A stretch of 64,000 bases of DNA from Candidatus Aminicenantota bacterium. GTDB lineage: Bacteria > Acidobacteriota > Aminicenantia > Aminicenantales > Saccharicenantaceae. The translations under genes and the position numbers were made by a program. How positions within the stretch are numbered: position 1 is the stretch's first letter; each line of letters starts with the position of its first letter. Location of the stretch: contig JACIYJ010000004.1 in NCBI GenBank assembly GCA_014360015.1, forward strand, positions 86,001 to 150,000. Reading direction: 5' to 3'. The notes below the pieces were generated by a model that saw only the letters and a program-made list of their open reading frames with translations, was not told the origin of the DNA and did no database searches. Shown here in pieces: positions 44,674-53,547 of the stretch.

Positions 44674-46392
44674 TCAGCTATGGAATAAATCAAAAATCGA
44701 GATTTCTGGAAAATCCTCATACATTACCTCATGTTTAAGATAAAAATAGGTTTTATAATAAAATCGAATACAATAGAGGAGTGTAAAGAAAATCATATAA
44801 ATAGATAGCAAACAGTAATGTATTTTTATACAAGCCGGTTCCATCCAGCGGGGAATCAGGATGTAGGCTACGAATGAAATCACATAGACCAGCCACATGA
44901 AGTGAATCTTGCTTTTACCGGGAAGGTAGGAGCAGGCGAAGGGAAATTTGCGCTGCTGGAAAAAGAGAATTTCCATAAGCAGAACAGCAAAGGCCAGGCA
45001 ATAAAGGCAGTGGGCGGCAGCTTTTCGCCAGTCCCAGAGAAGGGTATAAAAGATAAGGAGTGCTGAGTAAAGCGGCAGGATGAGCTCGACAAACACCCAC
45101 TTTCTTAAGGCTGAAAAATAAGGCCACCGGTCCTGACCTTCGCTGAGGATAAAAACCCAGTTGGCCGGCAGGTTGGCTGGAAGATTGCTGGCTTCACGGG
45201 CTCCGACCAGAAGAAAGAAAGTCAGAACGAGCGGAAGGGAGAGCATGTTGCCGGCTTGGTATTTCCAGAAAAACCTTCCGGTTGAAGCCAGCATGATCAT
45301 GGTCAGACCCATCCCCAGCCCGAAGTAGGTGAGGATTTTGTTGCGGTGCATTCGGCTCCGGGTCAGGACGCTGTGGTAGAACCAGAAGGAGGCCCTCTGG
45401 ACGGAGTCTTTCAGAATGGTAAAGTTTAAGACCGGCTCGATGATTTTTCTGAAGAGCGAAGGACGGTAATGTCTGGCACCCTCAGGTGAAATTTTCTTCA
45501 GGTAGCGGCTATAGGAAATCAAAGTGATAAGAAAGAAAGCCGCGATAACTAAGGTCAGGGAAACCAGAGCTTTTGAAGCCAGGGTCCGGAAAAAGGGCTC
45601 ACGGTTTCCGGAAAGCACCTGGTAGAGTCCAGTAAACCAGAGCGGCGGAAAGTTCATCATGAAGGGAGTGGGCGAGTCTTTCAGGGCCTGAATATTCTGA
45701 AATCTTTCCTGAATCCATCTGGTATCCAGGACAAAGAAATAAAGGATGAAGATGTGGGCCACAATCAGTCCGAAACGGATTATATCCAGCAGCCGCTGAA
45801 AAAGCTTACCCCGGAGCAGAATGTTAAAAAGGCCAACCAGAAGGGCCATGGAGAAGAATATGAAACAGCCGGCAGCCAGCATTACCAGCAGATGGGTTAG
45901 CAAAAGCAGAACGGCAGAAAAAAGACCATGAGACCTTGATTCAGAAAGATACATGGCAAATATCAGAGAAGAGAATGAGTTTATTCCCACCGCGAAAAGT
46001 CCAACAAAAATCACTAAGCTCAGAAATTTGGCCAAAAAAACGGTCAGAGGTCTAAGAGGTAATGGCATCAGGTTTAAGAATTCCCGGCGGTCAAGGAACA
46101 TCACCTCCCACTCGAAAAGTGTGATCAGACCGATAAGAAGCATGATAAAGGTGATAAAAAGAGCCGTTTCTGCCCAGGCTGTGCCTTTTTCCGGCTTGAG
46201 GAGATAGATGAACAGCAGAGAATCAGCGATGTAGGCCGGAAAGATTGAAAGAATAGCGATTATCCCTATGGTCTTCTGGATCATCTGCTCTTCGAAAAAG
46301 ACTGTTTCATTGAGAAAAAGGCGGCGGAAAAAATGGCGGGTAAGGATTACTGGGGGCCAGGTGGCCGGCTGTATTTTTTGCCGCAGGTTCAT
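44674..46392 (-). CDS. ABC-2 type permease (copy B)
   Basis: A 572-residue polytopic membrane protein with about twelve hydrophobic segments. The N-terminal 45 residues are basic and amphipathic (TRHFFRRLFLNETVFFEEQ), then helices begin at IGIIAILSIFPAYIADSLL. It is encoded 67 bp downstream of the ATP-binding subunit gene on the same strand, so the two should form one exporter complex. Such two-part ABC-2 systems commonly give self-immunity to, or export of, peptides. No motif reveals the substrate. Cluster A encodes the equivalent function as a single fused protein. Confidence 0.75.
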   Translation of the reverse strand: MNLRQKIQPATWPPVILTRHFFRRLFLNETVFFEEQMIQKTIGIIAILSIFPAYIADSLLFIYLLKPEKGTAWAETALFITFIMLLIGLITLFEWEVMFLDRREFLNLMPLPLRPLTVFLAKFLSLVIFVGLFAVGINSFSSLIFAMYLSESRSHGLFSAVLLLLTHLLVMLAAGCFIFFSMALLVGLFNILLRGKLFQRLLDIIRFGLIVAHIFILYFFVLDTRWIQERFQNIQALKDSPTPFMMNFPPLWFTGLYQVLSGNREPFFRTLASKALVSLTLVIAAFFLITLISYSRYLKKISPEGARHYRPSLFRKIIEPVLNFTILKDSVQRASFWFYHSVLTRSRMHRNKILTYFGLGMGLTMIMLASTGRFFWKYQAGNMLSLPLVLTFFLLVGAREASNLPANLPANWVFILSEGQDRWPYFSALRKWVFVELILPLYSALLIFYTLLWDWRKAAAHCLYCLAFAVLLMEILFFQQRKFPFACSYLPGKSKIHFMWLVYVISFVAYILIPRWMEPACIKIHYCLLSIYMIFFTLLYCIRFYYKTYFYLKHEVMYEDFPEISIFDLFHS

Positions 46393-46459
46393 GGCCAGGT
46401 CTCTCCTTTTTCCCGCAGGCTCAGGCCCGCCTCTCCCCTTTATTTCTCCGTGTCTGAGG

Positions 46460-47230
46460 CTATGGTTTTTCCTTCATTAAAGAGATAAGTTCAGAAGCCA
46501 GGGCCCGGGGGTCTTCATGTTTAACCAGCTGGTTGAAGATGTCTTCCAGGGACGGAACCTTCATCAGCTCCCGCAGGTTTTCAACCGAATCATCGGCCTG
46601 CACTTTTCCCTGAAAGAGAATGATGACCCGGCTGGCTACCTTTTCCACAATCTCCAGAATATGAGAAGAGTAGATGACGATTTTCCCCTCCTCCGAGAGC
46701 TTTCGCACCAGCTCTCTCACCACCAGGGCCGTGGTCACATCAAGCCCGGAAAGAGGCTCGTCAAGAAGCAACACCTCCGGGTCGTGGAGAAGAGCGGCTG
46801 AAATCAGGACCTTCTGCACCATGCCCTTGGAAAAGGAGGCTATCTCGGAATACATGTCTCCCGAAAGGTCAAAAATCTCCATGAAGCCCCTTATCTTCTT
46901 CTTGAGGACAGACTCGTTTTGCTTCCGCAACCTGCCCACCAGCAAAAGATAATCATAAGCGCTCAGGTGAGAGTAAATGGCTGGTTCTTCCGGCACGTAG
47001 CCCACCCGCTCTTTGAACCAGACCAGGTTTTTCCAGACATTGCGGCCGTTGTAGATGATTTCGCCGTCAGTCGGCTCTAAAAGCCCGGCTATCATCTTGA
47101 TGGTGGTGGATTTGCCCGCCCCGTTTGGACCGAGATAGCCCACCGCTTCCCCGGGCCTAACTTTGAAGCTCACCCCATCAACCGCCCTGAAATACCCGTA
47201 TTTTTTTGTTAATCCCCTAAGCTCTAACAA
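46460..47230 (-). CDS. ABC transporter ATP-binding protein (copy B)
   Basis: A 256-residue nucleotide-binding subunit. Walker A is GYLGPNGAGKSTTIKMI (about residue 37), the signature is SFSKGMVQKVLISAALL, Walker B is PEVLLLDEPLSGLDVTTA, and the H-loop is IVIYSSHILEIVEKV. SKGMxQKV instead of LSGGQ is typical of DrrA/Na-export/bacitracin-type ABC-2 ATPases. It partners the permease encoded immediately downstream. In RiPP clusters such pairs usually confer producer immunity. Confidence 0.9.
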   Translation of the reverse strand: MLELRGLTKKYGYFRAVDGVSFKVRPGEAVGYLGPNGAGKSTTIKMIAGLLEPTDGEIIYNGRNVWKNLVWFKERVGYVPEEPAIYSHLSAYDYLLLVGRLRKQNESVLKKKIRGFMEIFDLSGDMYSEIASFSKGMVQKVLISAALLHDPEVLLLDEPLSGLDVTTALVVRELVRKLSEEGKIVIYSSHILEIVEKVASRVIILFQGKVQADDSVENLRELMKVPSLEDIFNQLVKHEDPRALASELISLMKEKP

Positions 47231-47267
47231 AACGAAATCCCTCTATTTTAATATCTTAATTGTAAAT

Positions 47268-48389
47268 CTATTGAATTTCATAAACGATAAATTCTTTATC
47301 TCCTGTCTCCTTTTGCCTTACCATATAGAGCATGTTTTTTGAAATTTTTGCGAGAATAGAACCATTAAAGAAAAATGGTCCAAGACTCACTTTATTAACA
47401 ATTTTCCCTAATGGATTAATGATTTCATAAAGATAATCTCCGGCTTTATTACCAGGTTGAAAGGTCATAACAAACAGGTAGCCATTATCGTCCGCAAAGA
47501 ATGAGTAATAAGGAAGAGGATTTCTTGGATATATGACTTTGATCCCAAACGTTACTAAATCCCCAAAATCTCTTTCCATGATCTTCCTAAACTCATCTAA
47601 AGAACCCCTCTTGGAGGTTGTAACACATATTTTATTGATTAATTTCCCTGTTAAATCAAATATCATAAATTCATAACCACGTTTAGGACAACCAGAATAA
47701 ATTCTATCTGCCGAGACCTTACAATTTATGATATTTACCCCAGCTTCAACTGTCTTACTCACTATGGGATTCGGGAACCTTACTCTATCTAACTCTTTAA
47801 TTTTATTTAATTTTTCATCATAATAATTCAAAGAATATCCCCATTGATTAATTTCTCCTCCATAAAATGATTCCAAACCCAGGAAACATCCATTTGAGAG
47901 AGAATCTATTATGGCAGTATCTGGCGAAATTCTTTTCTCTTCAATGAAACTGCCTTCTTTACTAAAAACGGATAATTTGCCACGACCCATATCTAGAACA
48001 ATAAGATTTCCACTTGGCGATAAAAACAACTCTGTTGGATTTTCCAGTTCTCCAGGACCTTGCCCTTTCTTACCAAAACTTCTTTTTATTATTCCTGTCT
48101 TATCAACTAAAAAAATCATGTTTTCGTTGTTCTTGGAATTGAGCAGATAAATAATGCCACTTTCATCTACAGTAAATTTATCAATATCAAAAAGTCCGAT
48201 ATCTATCAGATCTTTGCTTCCGGTATCCAATCTCATTATTAATCGGACTTTGAACATTGAATATTTTTTATCTAAATTTTTTATGTCCACTGATGATGCT
48301 ATGCAAAATTTTGACAATAATAATAAAATGAGACAGATAATTAACCTTTTCCTGTTCAAGGGAGTGCTATGAAAGCTTTTTATATACAT
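47268..48389 (-). CDS. Secreted six-bladed beta-propeller protein (copy B)
   Basis: A 373-residue protein with a signal peptide (residues about 14-32, KRLIICLILLLLSKFCIAS). The propeller contains the family hallmark RSFGKKGQGPGELENPTEL and a strand pattern like GNLIVLDMGRGKLSVFSKEG. It ends GDKEFIVYEIQ. It lies between the radical SAM gene and the ABC-2 genes, in the same place as its homologue in cluster A (52353-53489) allowing for order changes. It probably acts outside the inner membrane, perhaps binding the modified peptide; that is inference. Confidence 0.75.
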   Translation of the reverse strand: MYIKSFHSTPLNRKRLIICLILLLLSKFCIASSVDIKNLDKKYSMFKVRLIMRLDTGSKDLIDIGLFDIDKFTVDESGIIYLLNSKNNENMIFLVDKTGIIKRSFGKKGQGPGELENPTELFLSPSGNLIVLDMGRGKLSVFSKEGSFIEEKRISPDTAIIDSLSNGCFLGLESFYGGEINQWGYSLNYYDEKLNKIKELDRVRFPNPIVSKTVEAGVNIINCKVSADRIYSGCPKRGYEFMIFDLTGKLINKICVTTSKRGSLDEFRKIMERDFGDLVTFGIKVIYPRNPLPYYSFFADDNGYLFVMTFQPGNKAGDYLYEIINPLGKIVNKVSLGPFFFNGSILAKISKNMLYMVRQKETGDKEFIVYEIQ

Positions 48390-48431
48390 TTGCCTATGCC
48401 TCCTCCTTTAAATCTTATATCGGTTTTCCCG

Positions 48432-49952
48432 TTAACATAGTGATTCTAATGATTTAGGATTTCTTTTTAAAATATATACATACCAGAGGAAAGATCTTAC
48501 CAAGGCCTTTTTCAACGCACTGCACATTATGTGCATCTTATTTAAATCAATCTCATCATTATATATCAGCCAAGCAAAACAAACATTGCAGAATCTAATT
48601 GCCCAGCATGTTCTACATTCTTGATTACATATTTTCATCACCTTATTTATTATACTGATTATTTTTTCTAGATCATAATCATTATATATATTACCGATAT
48701 CCAAAATACATCCAGTGCTTTCACAAATGCCAACCTTCCCATCCACATCTATAAAAGGTTTCAGACCTCCCGGAACACAGAAAGACCTAAATACCCATTT
48801 TTCAGGCAATCGAGAATAATAATTTCTTTTATATATTTTATATAACATATCTAACATAAGTTTTCTCCCCAAGGATGGTTTTGCAAAACCTTTTTCGGTT
48901 AATTCTCTGATAAAAGAACCGAAGACAAAGTTTTGTTGTTTTCTGAGCTTCTCTTTGAGTTTTTTAATATCAAACCCATTAAGATACTTGATCTTGTAGG
49001 TAAATACGTAATTAAAGAAAATTTTACTATCATCTATTTTCAAAAATTTTTCTGAATTTTCAAAAAAGAAATTATCTAAACTTATAAGATCAAAGGGGGG
49101 TGCTATGACTGGCTTCAATGCGATACAATTTTCGTAATAATTTATATCCTTTTGTCGTATTCTTTCCAAATTTCTTACAATAGTTTTAAAAGTTCCCGAA
49201 CCGTCCTTATAAATCCTATTTCCATCATGAACAGCTTCTGGCCCGTCAAGGCTTATATGTAAAAACACTTTATTATTAGTAACCAGATAGCTGATTACAT
49301 CCTCATCCAGCAAAGTCCCATTCGTATTAATTATAAAATGAGTATTATTGCAAAAATCTTTATACTTCGATTTTACATATTCAACACATGCTTTAATGAC
49401 CTCGAAATTCAATATTGGTTCGCCACCATAAAATGAAACGATTATGTTTTCCTTTCTAGCTCTTTGATTATGTCGGAAAAAGAAATCAATAGCAGCTAAT
49501 GCGACATCTTTTTCCATATTTATCTTGGGGCGCATTTCTTGAGACATATTATCTTCATTATAAGGACAATATCTGCACGACAAATTGCAATTATTTGTAA
49601 CATTTAATGTTAGACCTTTTACTTCATTTTCTAACTTTTCTTTGAGTTCATCATAACTTAAACCAAATTCTATGACGCGTGGCCGATCTGATAAGAATAT
49701 TCCATGATTGGTTATATATGAATATATTTCTGTAACAGCAGTTTCCAGATTTTTTCTATCATAGAGTTTTTGAGCTTTATTAATTATTACATCATTAGAA
49801 TTTATATCAAAAAAATTTATAATATCATATACTATCTTATTAACCTCAACTATTCTATTTGTATGTACATCATAAATATAATAATTTCCATTATGATCGC
49901 TAAATTTCTTAATGAAAGGGTACCGGTGCTTCTTCATAATAATTTTTACCAT
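48432..49952 (-). CDS. Radical SAM/SPASM peptide maturase (copy B)
   Basis: About 506 residues. The N-terminal ~110 residues (NYYIYDVHTNRIVEVN) resemble the same region of the cluster-A maturase and may bind the leader. The radical SAM cluster is TNNCNLSCRYCPY (C-x3-C-x2-C, about residue 125), followed by VSFYGGEPILNFEVIK. The SPASM region carries FCVPGGLKPFIDVDGKVGIC and the final CNQECRTCWAIRFCNVC. It should form cross-links, probably thioether or C-C bonds, on the small peptide encoded at 50583-50747. The ATG at 49952 is preferred over a TTG two codons earlier. No strong ribosome site is seen. Confidence 0.88.
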   Translation of the reverse strand: MVKIIMKKHRYPFIKKFSDHNGNYYIYDVHTNRIVEVNKIVYDIINFFDINSNDVIINKAQKLYDRKNLETAVTEIYSYITNHGIFLSDRPRVIEFGLSYDELKEKLENEVKGLTLNVTNNCNLSCRYCPYNEDNMSQEMRPKINMEKDVALAAIDFFFRHNQRARKENIIVSFYGGEPILNFEVIKACVEYVKSKYKDFCNNTHFIINTNGTLLDEDVISYLVTNNKVFLHISLDGPEAVHDGNRIYKDGSGTFKTIVRNLERIRQKDINYYENCIALKPVIAPPFDLISLDNFFFENSEKFLKIDDSKIFFNYVFTYKIKYLNGFDIKKLKEKLRKQQNFVFGSFIRELTEKGFAKPSLGRKLMLDMLYKIYKRNYYSRLPEKWVFRSFCVPGGLKPFIDVDGKVGICESTGCILDIGNIYNDYDLEKIISIINKVMKICNQECRTCWAIRFCNVCFAWLIYNDEIDLNKMHIMCSALKKALVRSFLWYVYILKRNPKSLESLC

Positions 49953-49958
49953 CCGCAA

Positions 49959-50582
49959 TTATGATGAATTTCGCATCTCTGCATTATACTCTGGAAAATT
50001 TTTATATATCATTTAAGGCATATATTCATTCGTCGTTTTATGATGCTATATCATCAAATTCAAAGCACGCTTTTCGATTTTATTAACTAATTAGCATTAC
50101 AACTGATAATTCAAACCCCTCATCTTATGCATATCTGGCAGGCTCATTTAAAAGCGTGATACCCATTACTGTTTATCTATCGCCAACATTAAATGGAGCC
50201 ACTCCATCTGCTTCATTTACTATGGTGGAACTCATGGATAAATAATAAAAATATACCTCTCATCAATCTTTTGATCATATTTATCATTTTCAGCTTTATC
50301 ATCAAACTTAATTTTATCTTCAAGCTTTGAGAACTTCCGCAAGGCTTTTTGCTCGAACAAAAACTGGTTCTCCTTTATTGGCCAATATGCCTTCTTTAAA
50401 TCAATTACATAACAATCATGATGTCAAACCCGCGTCGTTATCTTTCTATATCTTTAAAACACAGGATCTCACTATCGCCTATTTATCTACAATAATTCGC
50501 TTCGTTAAATAAGCTTAACTTTTTTAGGGCTTCTTTTGATTAATAATACCGATATGCTATTACCCTGATATGCAAAAAATCT
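49959..50582. pseudogene. AT-rich gap with an unidentified decayed coding relic
   Basis: Between the peptide gene and its maturase are 624 bp. On the minus strand several coding-like stretches interrupted by stops can be read: VIDLKKAYWPIKENQFLF and EQKALRKFSKLEDKIKF (about 50440-50290), then EADGVAPFNVGDR and VMGITLLNEPARYA (about 50200-50110). In a second frame EGILANKGEPVFVRAKSL also reads. I cannot name the gene. In cluster A the equivalent gap is only 42 bp. Confidence 0.4.
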
Positions 50583-50747
50583 TTACATTTTATTAGGTTG
50601 ATTCTCCCACATAACGGTAGCTATCCAATTTGATAAAGCACTCTTACAACCCTTGGGATATGGTTGCTCGCAATAACTGCTACATGGATTGGCCGATTCT
50701 CCTAATGCGACAATTCTCTTATTGGGTTCTTCTAAAAGTTTAATCAT
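50583..50747 (-). CDS. Candidate Cys-containing RiPP precursor peptide (cluster B)
   Basis: A 54-residue peptide starting at ATG 50747, behind AAGGAGGTTAAAG. Residues 1-20 (MIKLLEEPNKRIVALGESAN) look like a leader. Three cysteines follow in PCSSYCEQPYPKGCKS (positions 22, 26, 34), then a tail with two tryptophans (SNWIATVMWENQPNKM). A good sigma-54 promoter lies 40 bp upstream and a SPASM radical SAM gene lies downstream on the same strand. The position matches that of the 60-residue peptide gene of cluster A. It is too short for common gene-calling thresholds. Sequence similarity to a named RiPP family is not evident. Confidence 0.75.
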   Translation of the reverse strand: MIKLLEEPNKRIVALGESANPCSSYCEQPYPKGCKSALSNWIATVMWENQPNKM

Positions 50748-50786
50748 CTTTAACCTCCTTCCATGTTATATTCATCACATAGATAA

Positions 50787-50803
50787 AGCATTTTCTATGC
50801 CAA
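50787..50803 (-). promoter_or_regulatory. Sigma-54 promoter of peptide gene B
   Basis: The minus strand reads TTGGCATAGAAAATGCT: the -24 GG and -12 GC are exactly 10 bp apart, as in the consensus TGGCAC-N5-TTGC. Mismatches are at the end of the -24 box and in the first T of TTGC. The -12 element is 40 bp from the peptide ATG. Confidence 0.75.
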
Positions 50804-50865
50804 ATATACTATCATATTGAAATTTCTATATTTACATAAGCATGAATGCTATTTTATGGGCATAG

Positions 50866-50908
50866 AATCCCCATTTTACGGGGATTTTATCCCTTTAAAA
50901 TGGGGATT
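50866..50908. promoter_or_regulatory. Nested palindrome, likely activator-binding site (B)
   Basis: Outer arms AATCCCCATTTTA and TAAAATGGGGATT are perfect over 13 bp. Inside is a second dyad (GGGAT-TTT-ATCCC). The site overlaps the stop codon of the activator remnant and lies about 110 bp upstream of the predicted transcription start. It is conserved with the site at 58565-58599. A terminator role for the lost activator gene is an alternative. Confidence 0.6.
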
Positions 50909-50957
50909 AATTCCATGCCGAGCGAGCACCTTCATGAACCTTTTATAATCACGTTGG
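50876..50957 (-). pseudogene. C-terminal remnant of a sigma-54 activator gene (copy B)
   Basis: The last 26 codons of an activator gene: [18 protein letters not shown], then KGIKSP and TAA. They are nearly identical to the end of the complete activator at 58571-59641. All catalytic parts are missing. The sequence is cut at 50957 by the left end of the IS256 copy. Confidence 0.85.
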
Positions 50958-51546
50958 GGAGTAAAGATAATTTTGTGTCTGGTGATATATAGCCTGAAAG
51001 GAGGAGAGGCGAGATGGAAGAAAACGTACTGGAGAGAGCCAAAGAAAGGGTCATGGAGAAAGTCATCAAGGAATATTTCAAGGAAGACCTGAGCAGCGAG
51101 CGGGGACAAGCCCTGAAGCGGTTTTTTGAAGAGATGCTCAATGAGCGAATGCGAGTTGAGAGAGCCATCTTTTTGGAGAAAGACGAGAGCAACAAGGGCA
51201 ATGGCTATTACCAGCGGGATTTAGTTACCGGCTTCTTGAAGCTCAATCTGGATGTGCCTCGAGACCGGAATGGTAAATTTCGTCCTCAGGTTCTTCCGGC
51301 TCACTATCTCTACACTACAAACTCGGTGGGAAACTTCAACAGCCGGATAGAACAGATTCGGGTCAAGCTTGGTGGGTATTTACAGTCGGTGGAGATTCTG
51401 GAGATAAATCTTCTGCTTCAGACCGAGAGGCTAAAAAAGGGAAAATGGAAAAATCCATTGCCAGTGATAAAGTCCAGAGCTTACGAAATCTACCAGCTCT
51501 TTAACCTCAAGTTCTATGCTCAGACACAAAATTATTGACAAGTGTC
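50958..51546 (+). mobile_element. Internally deleted IS256 copy at a recombination junction
   Basis: Both ends match the complete copy (left GAGTAAAGATAATTTTG; right CAGACACAAAATTATTG, then ACAAGTGTC). The left flank is the activator gene remnant and the right flank is the truncated exporter gene, which are different genes. There is no target duplication, so this is a rearrangement product, not a simple insertion. Confidence 0.8.
51014..51538 (+). pseudogene. IS256 transposase with a large in-frame deletion
   Basis: A 174-residue frame: residues 1-98 match the N-terminus of the complete transposase (to QVLPAHY) and the rest match its C-terminus (LYTTNSVGNFNSRIEQ onward). About 235 residues including the first two catalytic Asp residues are missing, yet the frame is kept. 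The protein cannot be catalytic, but it retains DNA-binding and could repress or be mobilised by the full copy. Confidence 0.85.
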
Positions 51547-52187
51547 ACCTTAACCACATCTACCCCAGTCAGTGCCTCCTGAACCCGACTTGAAAACACT
51601 GCCCCCTTCTCCATCACCTCCCAGCTCAATCGCCTTAGTGTCCCGCTGTAATGTTTAGTAGCTACGTACAATAGCGGCAGGATACCCAGAGCTATGAGCG
51701 TCAGCTTCCAGTTCAGAGCAAAAAGAATCACCAGAGAGAACACAATTTCCAGCACGCTCAAAGATAGTCTCACCGTGGTGCTCGAGAAAAAAAGACTCAA
51801 TCCCTCCACCTCATCCACCCGGGACAGCAAATACCCTGACTGATGCTGATCAAAGAAAGACAGGGGCAGGCGTAACAGCTTCCCGAAAAGATCCTTTTTT
51901 ATCCCGGTCAGCACCTCCTGGTTGAACACCCCAAAATAATAATTCGACAGATATGAAAATCCCAGCCTGGCCACCTGAATCCCCACCAGGGCCAATATGA
52001 TTAGATTCAGCAGCCCCATATCCCTTCCCGGCAGCACCCGGTCCACCACCACCTTCAGCAAATAAGGCGTCGGGAGCATCAATAAAGATAGGAGTATAAG
52101 ACAAGCAGAGGCCATCACAAACACTTTCCACTCGATATTTATATAATTAATAAAAAGAATAAATCGTGAACCCATGCATCTATTCAC
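51547..52187 (-). pseudogene. ABC exporter gene truncated by IS256 (copy A)
   Basis: The first ~213 residues of an ABC exporter, including the membrane domain motifs LPTPYLLKVVVDRVLPG and SYLSNYYFGVFNQEVLTG, nearly identical to the intact exporter at 42879-44558. It ends in VQEALTGVDVVK where the IS256 right end begins. The rest of the membrane domain and the whole ATPase domain are gone. Cluster A therefore lacks its own export ATPase, unless the cluster-B exporter serves both. Confidence 0.9.
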
Positions 52188-52352
52188 TGTTTCTAAAGAA
52201 AATGCTAAATAGAAACATCCTTTATCTCCATATATATGTTTTATCCTTTTAAAATCATCGTGCTAACGCAATAATGTCCTCACTTTCCTGAGCATTAAAT
52301 ATTGCCATTTCTTTTGGCCACAGATTATCTAGATTTTAAATCAATAAATTCT

Positions 52353-53489
52353 TCATCTTCCCCACTTAGATATATACACCCCAATAGAAGGATATCCTTC
52401 CTCATCCTTTTCCACTAAGTAAAGCTTGTCGGCTTTCCATACGGCAGTCAAATCAAGAATATCTGAGGGCATTTCACAGCGACCTATGAATTTTCCTTCA
52501 TGGTTGAAAATATCCACCATGTATGTATTTATAGATTTGCCCTTCTCATAAGTTTTAACATAAAGCCGATTTTTCTCATCCATAAAGAACGAGGAAAAAG
52601 GAGGAAATTTTTCCGGAAATACAATCATTTCCTTCATATTGACTCCCTGAGTTCTCGGTAACATCCCGAGAATTTTCTCCTTGTCTTTCTGAGTTATTGA
52701 CTGGGGCTGATACTCCTTGCGAACTATTCTGAATAATTTTCCCTCTGGGGTAAAGTACTTAATTTCATAATTTGTCCCCCTGCTGTAAACAATATTGCCC
52801 TCACTATCAAGACAGAAACAATAAATCATATCAAAAAAATTAATCTTCGAGCTTCTCATGGGTAAAGGCATCAGCCAATTATCTATCTTAAAAAGCTGGT
52901 TGAAATTACCATTATATTTGCTGACAGTATAGGCTATAGAGCTTCCTTCCGGGCCCATCTCAGAAGCAATGAATTTACCTCCATCTTCAATAATCTTAAT
53001 TATATTCATCTTCCTTGCATAGGAGACCTCTTTAATAAGGTTTCCATCCAGGTCTAAATAAAGAATCTTCCGGTTGCCTGGGTCTGATATCATTATTAGC
53101 CGATCAGAAATTAGCTGAAGAATAATTGGGCTTCTCCATTCACCGGGCCCCTGACCTTCCCGCCCGAATTCCTTCAAAACTTTTCCAGATGAATCAATTA
53201 TTTTAATCTTTTTATCTATAGAATCCAGCACCACCAAGCGGCCATCATCAATCACTCCAAATCCAGCTATCGCCCCAAATATCCTGCTGCCTTTCTCTGA
53301 ATTTCCGATGTTTTTTTCCTTTTTCAAGATCAGAGTCTCAAGTTTTTCTGGTTTAGATCTATTCTCAACTATCTGAACATTTTCCTTATTCGTCTCGGCA
53401 TAAGAACTTTCCAAAAAGCCCGGAAGCCAATCTATGATTAGAATTAAAGTCAAGATAAAAGTTCTTAAATAAAACTCTATCTTTTTCAT
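52353..53489 (-). CDS. Secreted six-bladed beta-propeller protein (copy A)
   Basis: About 378 residues from ATG 53489 (MKKIEFYLRTF), chosen because AAGGGGGTGG precedes it; an ATG 27 bp upstream lacks this. A signal peptide or anchor covers residues 7-30. The propeller domain has EFGREGQGPGEWRSP, the same hallmark as its two paralogues in this window, and blade units such as GRLVVLDSIDKKIKIIDSSG. It lies 31 bp after the ABC-2 fusion gene, consistent with one operon. It may bind the peptide product outside the inner membrane (inference). Confidence 0.75.
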   Translation of the reverse strand: MKKIEFYLRTFILTLILIIDWLPGFLESSYAETNKENVQIVENRSKPEKLETLILKKEKNIGNSEKGSRIFGAIAGFGVIDDGRLVVLDSIDKKIKIIDSSGKVLKEFGREGQGPGEWRSPIILQLISDRLIMISDPGNRKILYLDLDGNLIKEVSYARKMNIIKIIEDGGKFIASEMGPEGSSIAYTVSKYNGNFNQLFKIDNWLMPLPMRSSKINFFDMIYCFCLDSEGNIVYSRGTNYEIKYFTPEGKLFRIVRKEYQPQSITQKDKEKILGMLPRTQGVNMKEMIVFPEKFPPFSSFFMDEKNRLYVKTYEKGKSINTYMVDIFNHEGKFIGRCEMPSDILDLTAVWKADKLYLVEKDEEGYPSIGVYISKWGR

Positions 53490-53547
53490 TTCCACCCCCT
53501 TCAAGAGATTTTCCATCTCCGATTATTTCAACTAATTTATACCTCAG

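Noticed and set aside
52300..52325. Third sigma-54-like site (TGGCAATATTTAATGC on the minus strand)
   Set aside because: GG-to-GC spacing is one base too long and it lies downstream of the propeller gene, not before an operon start.
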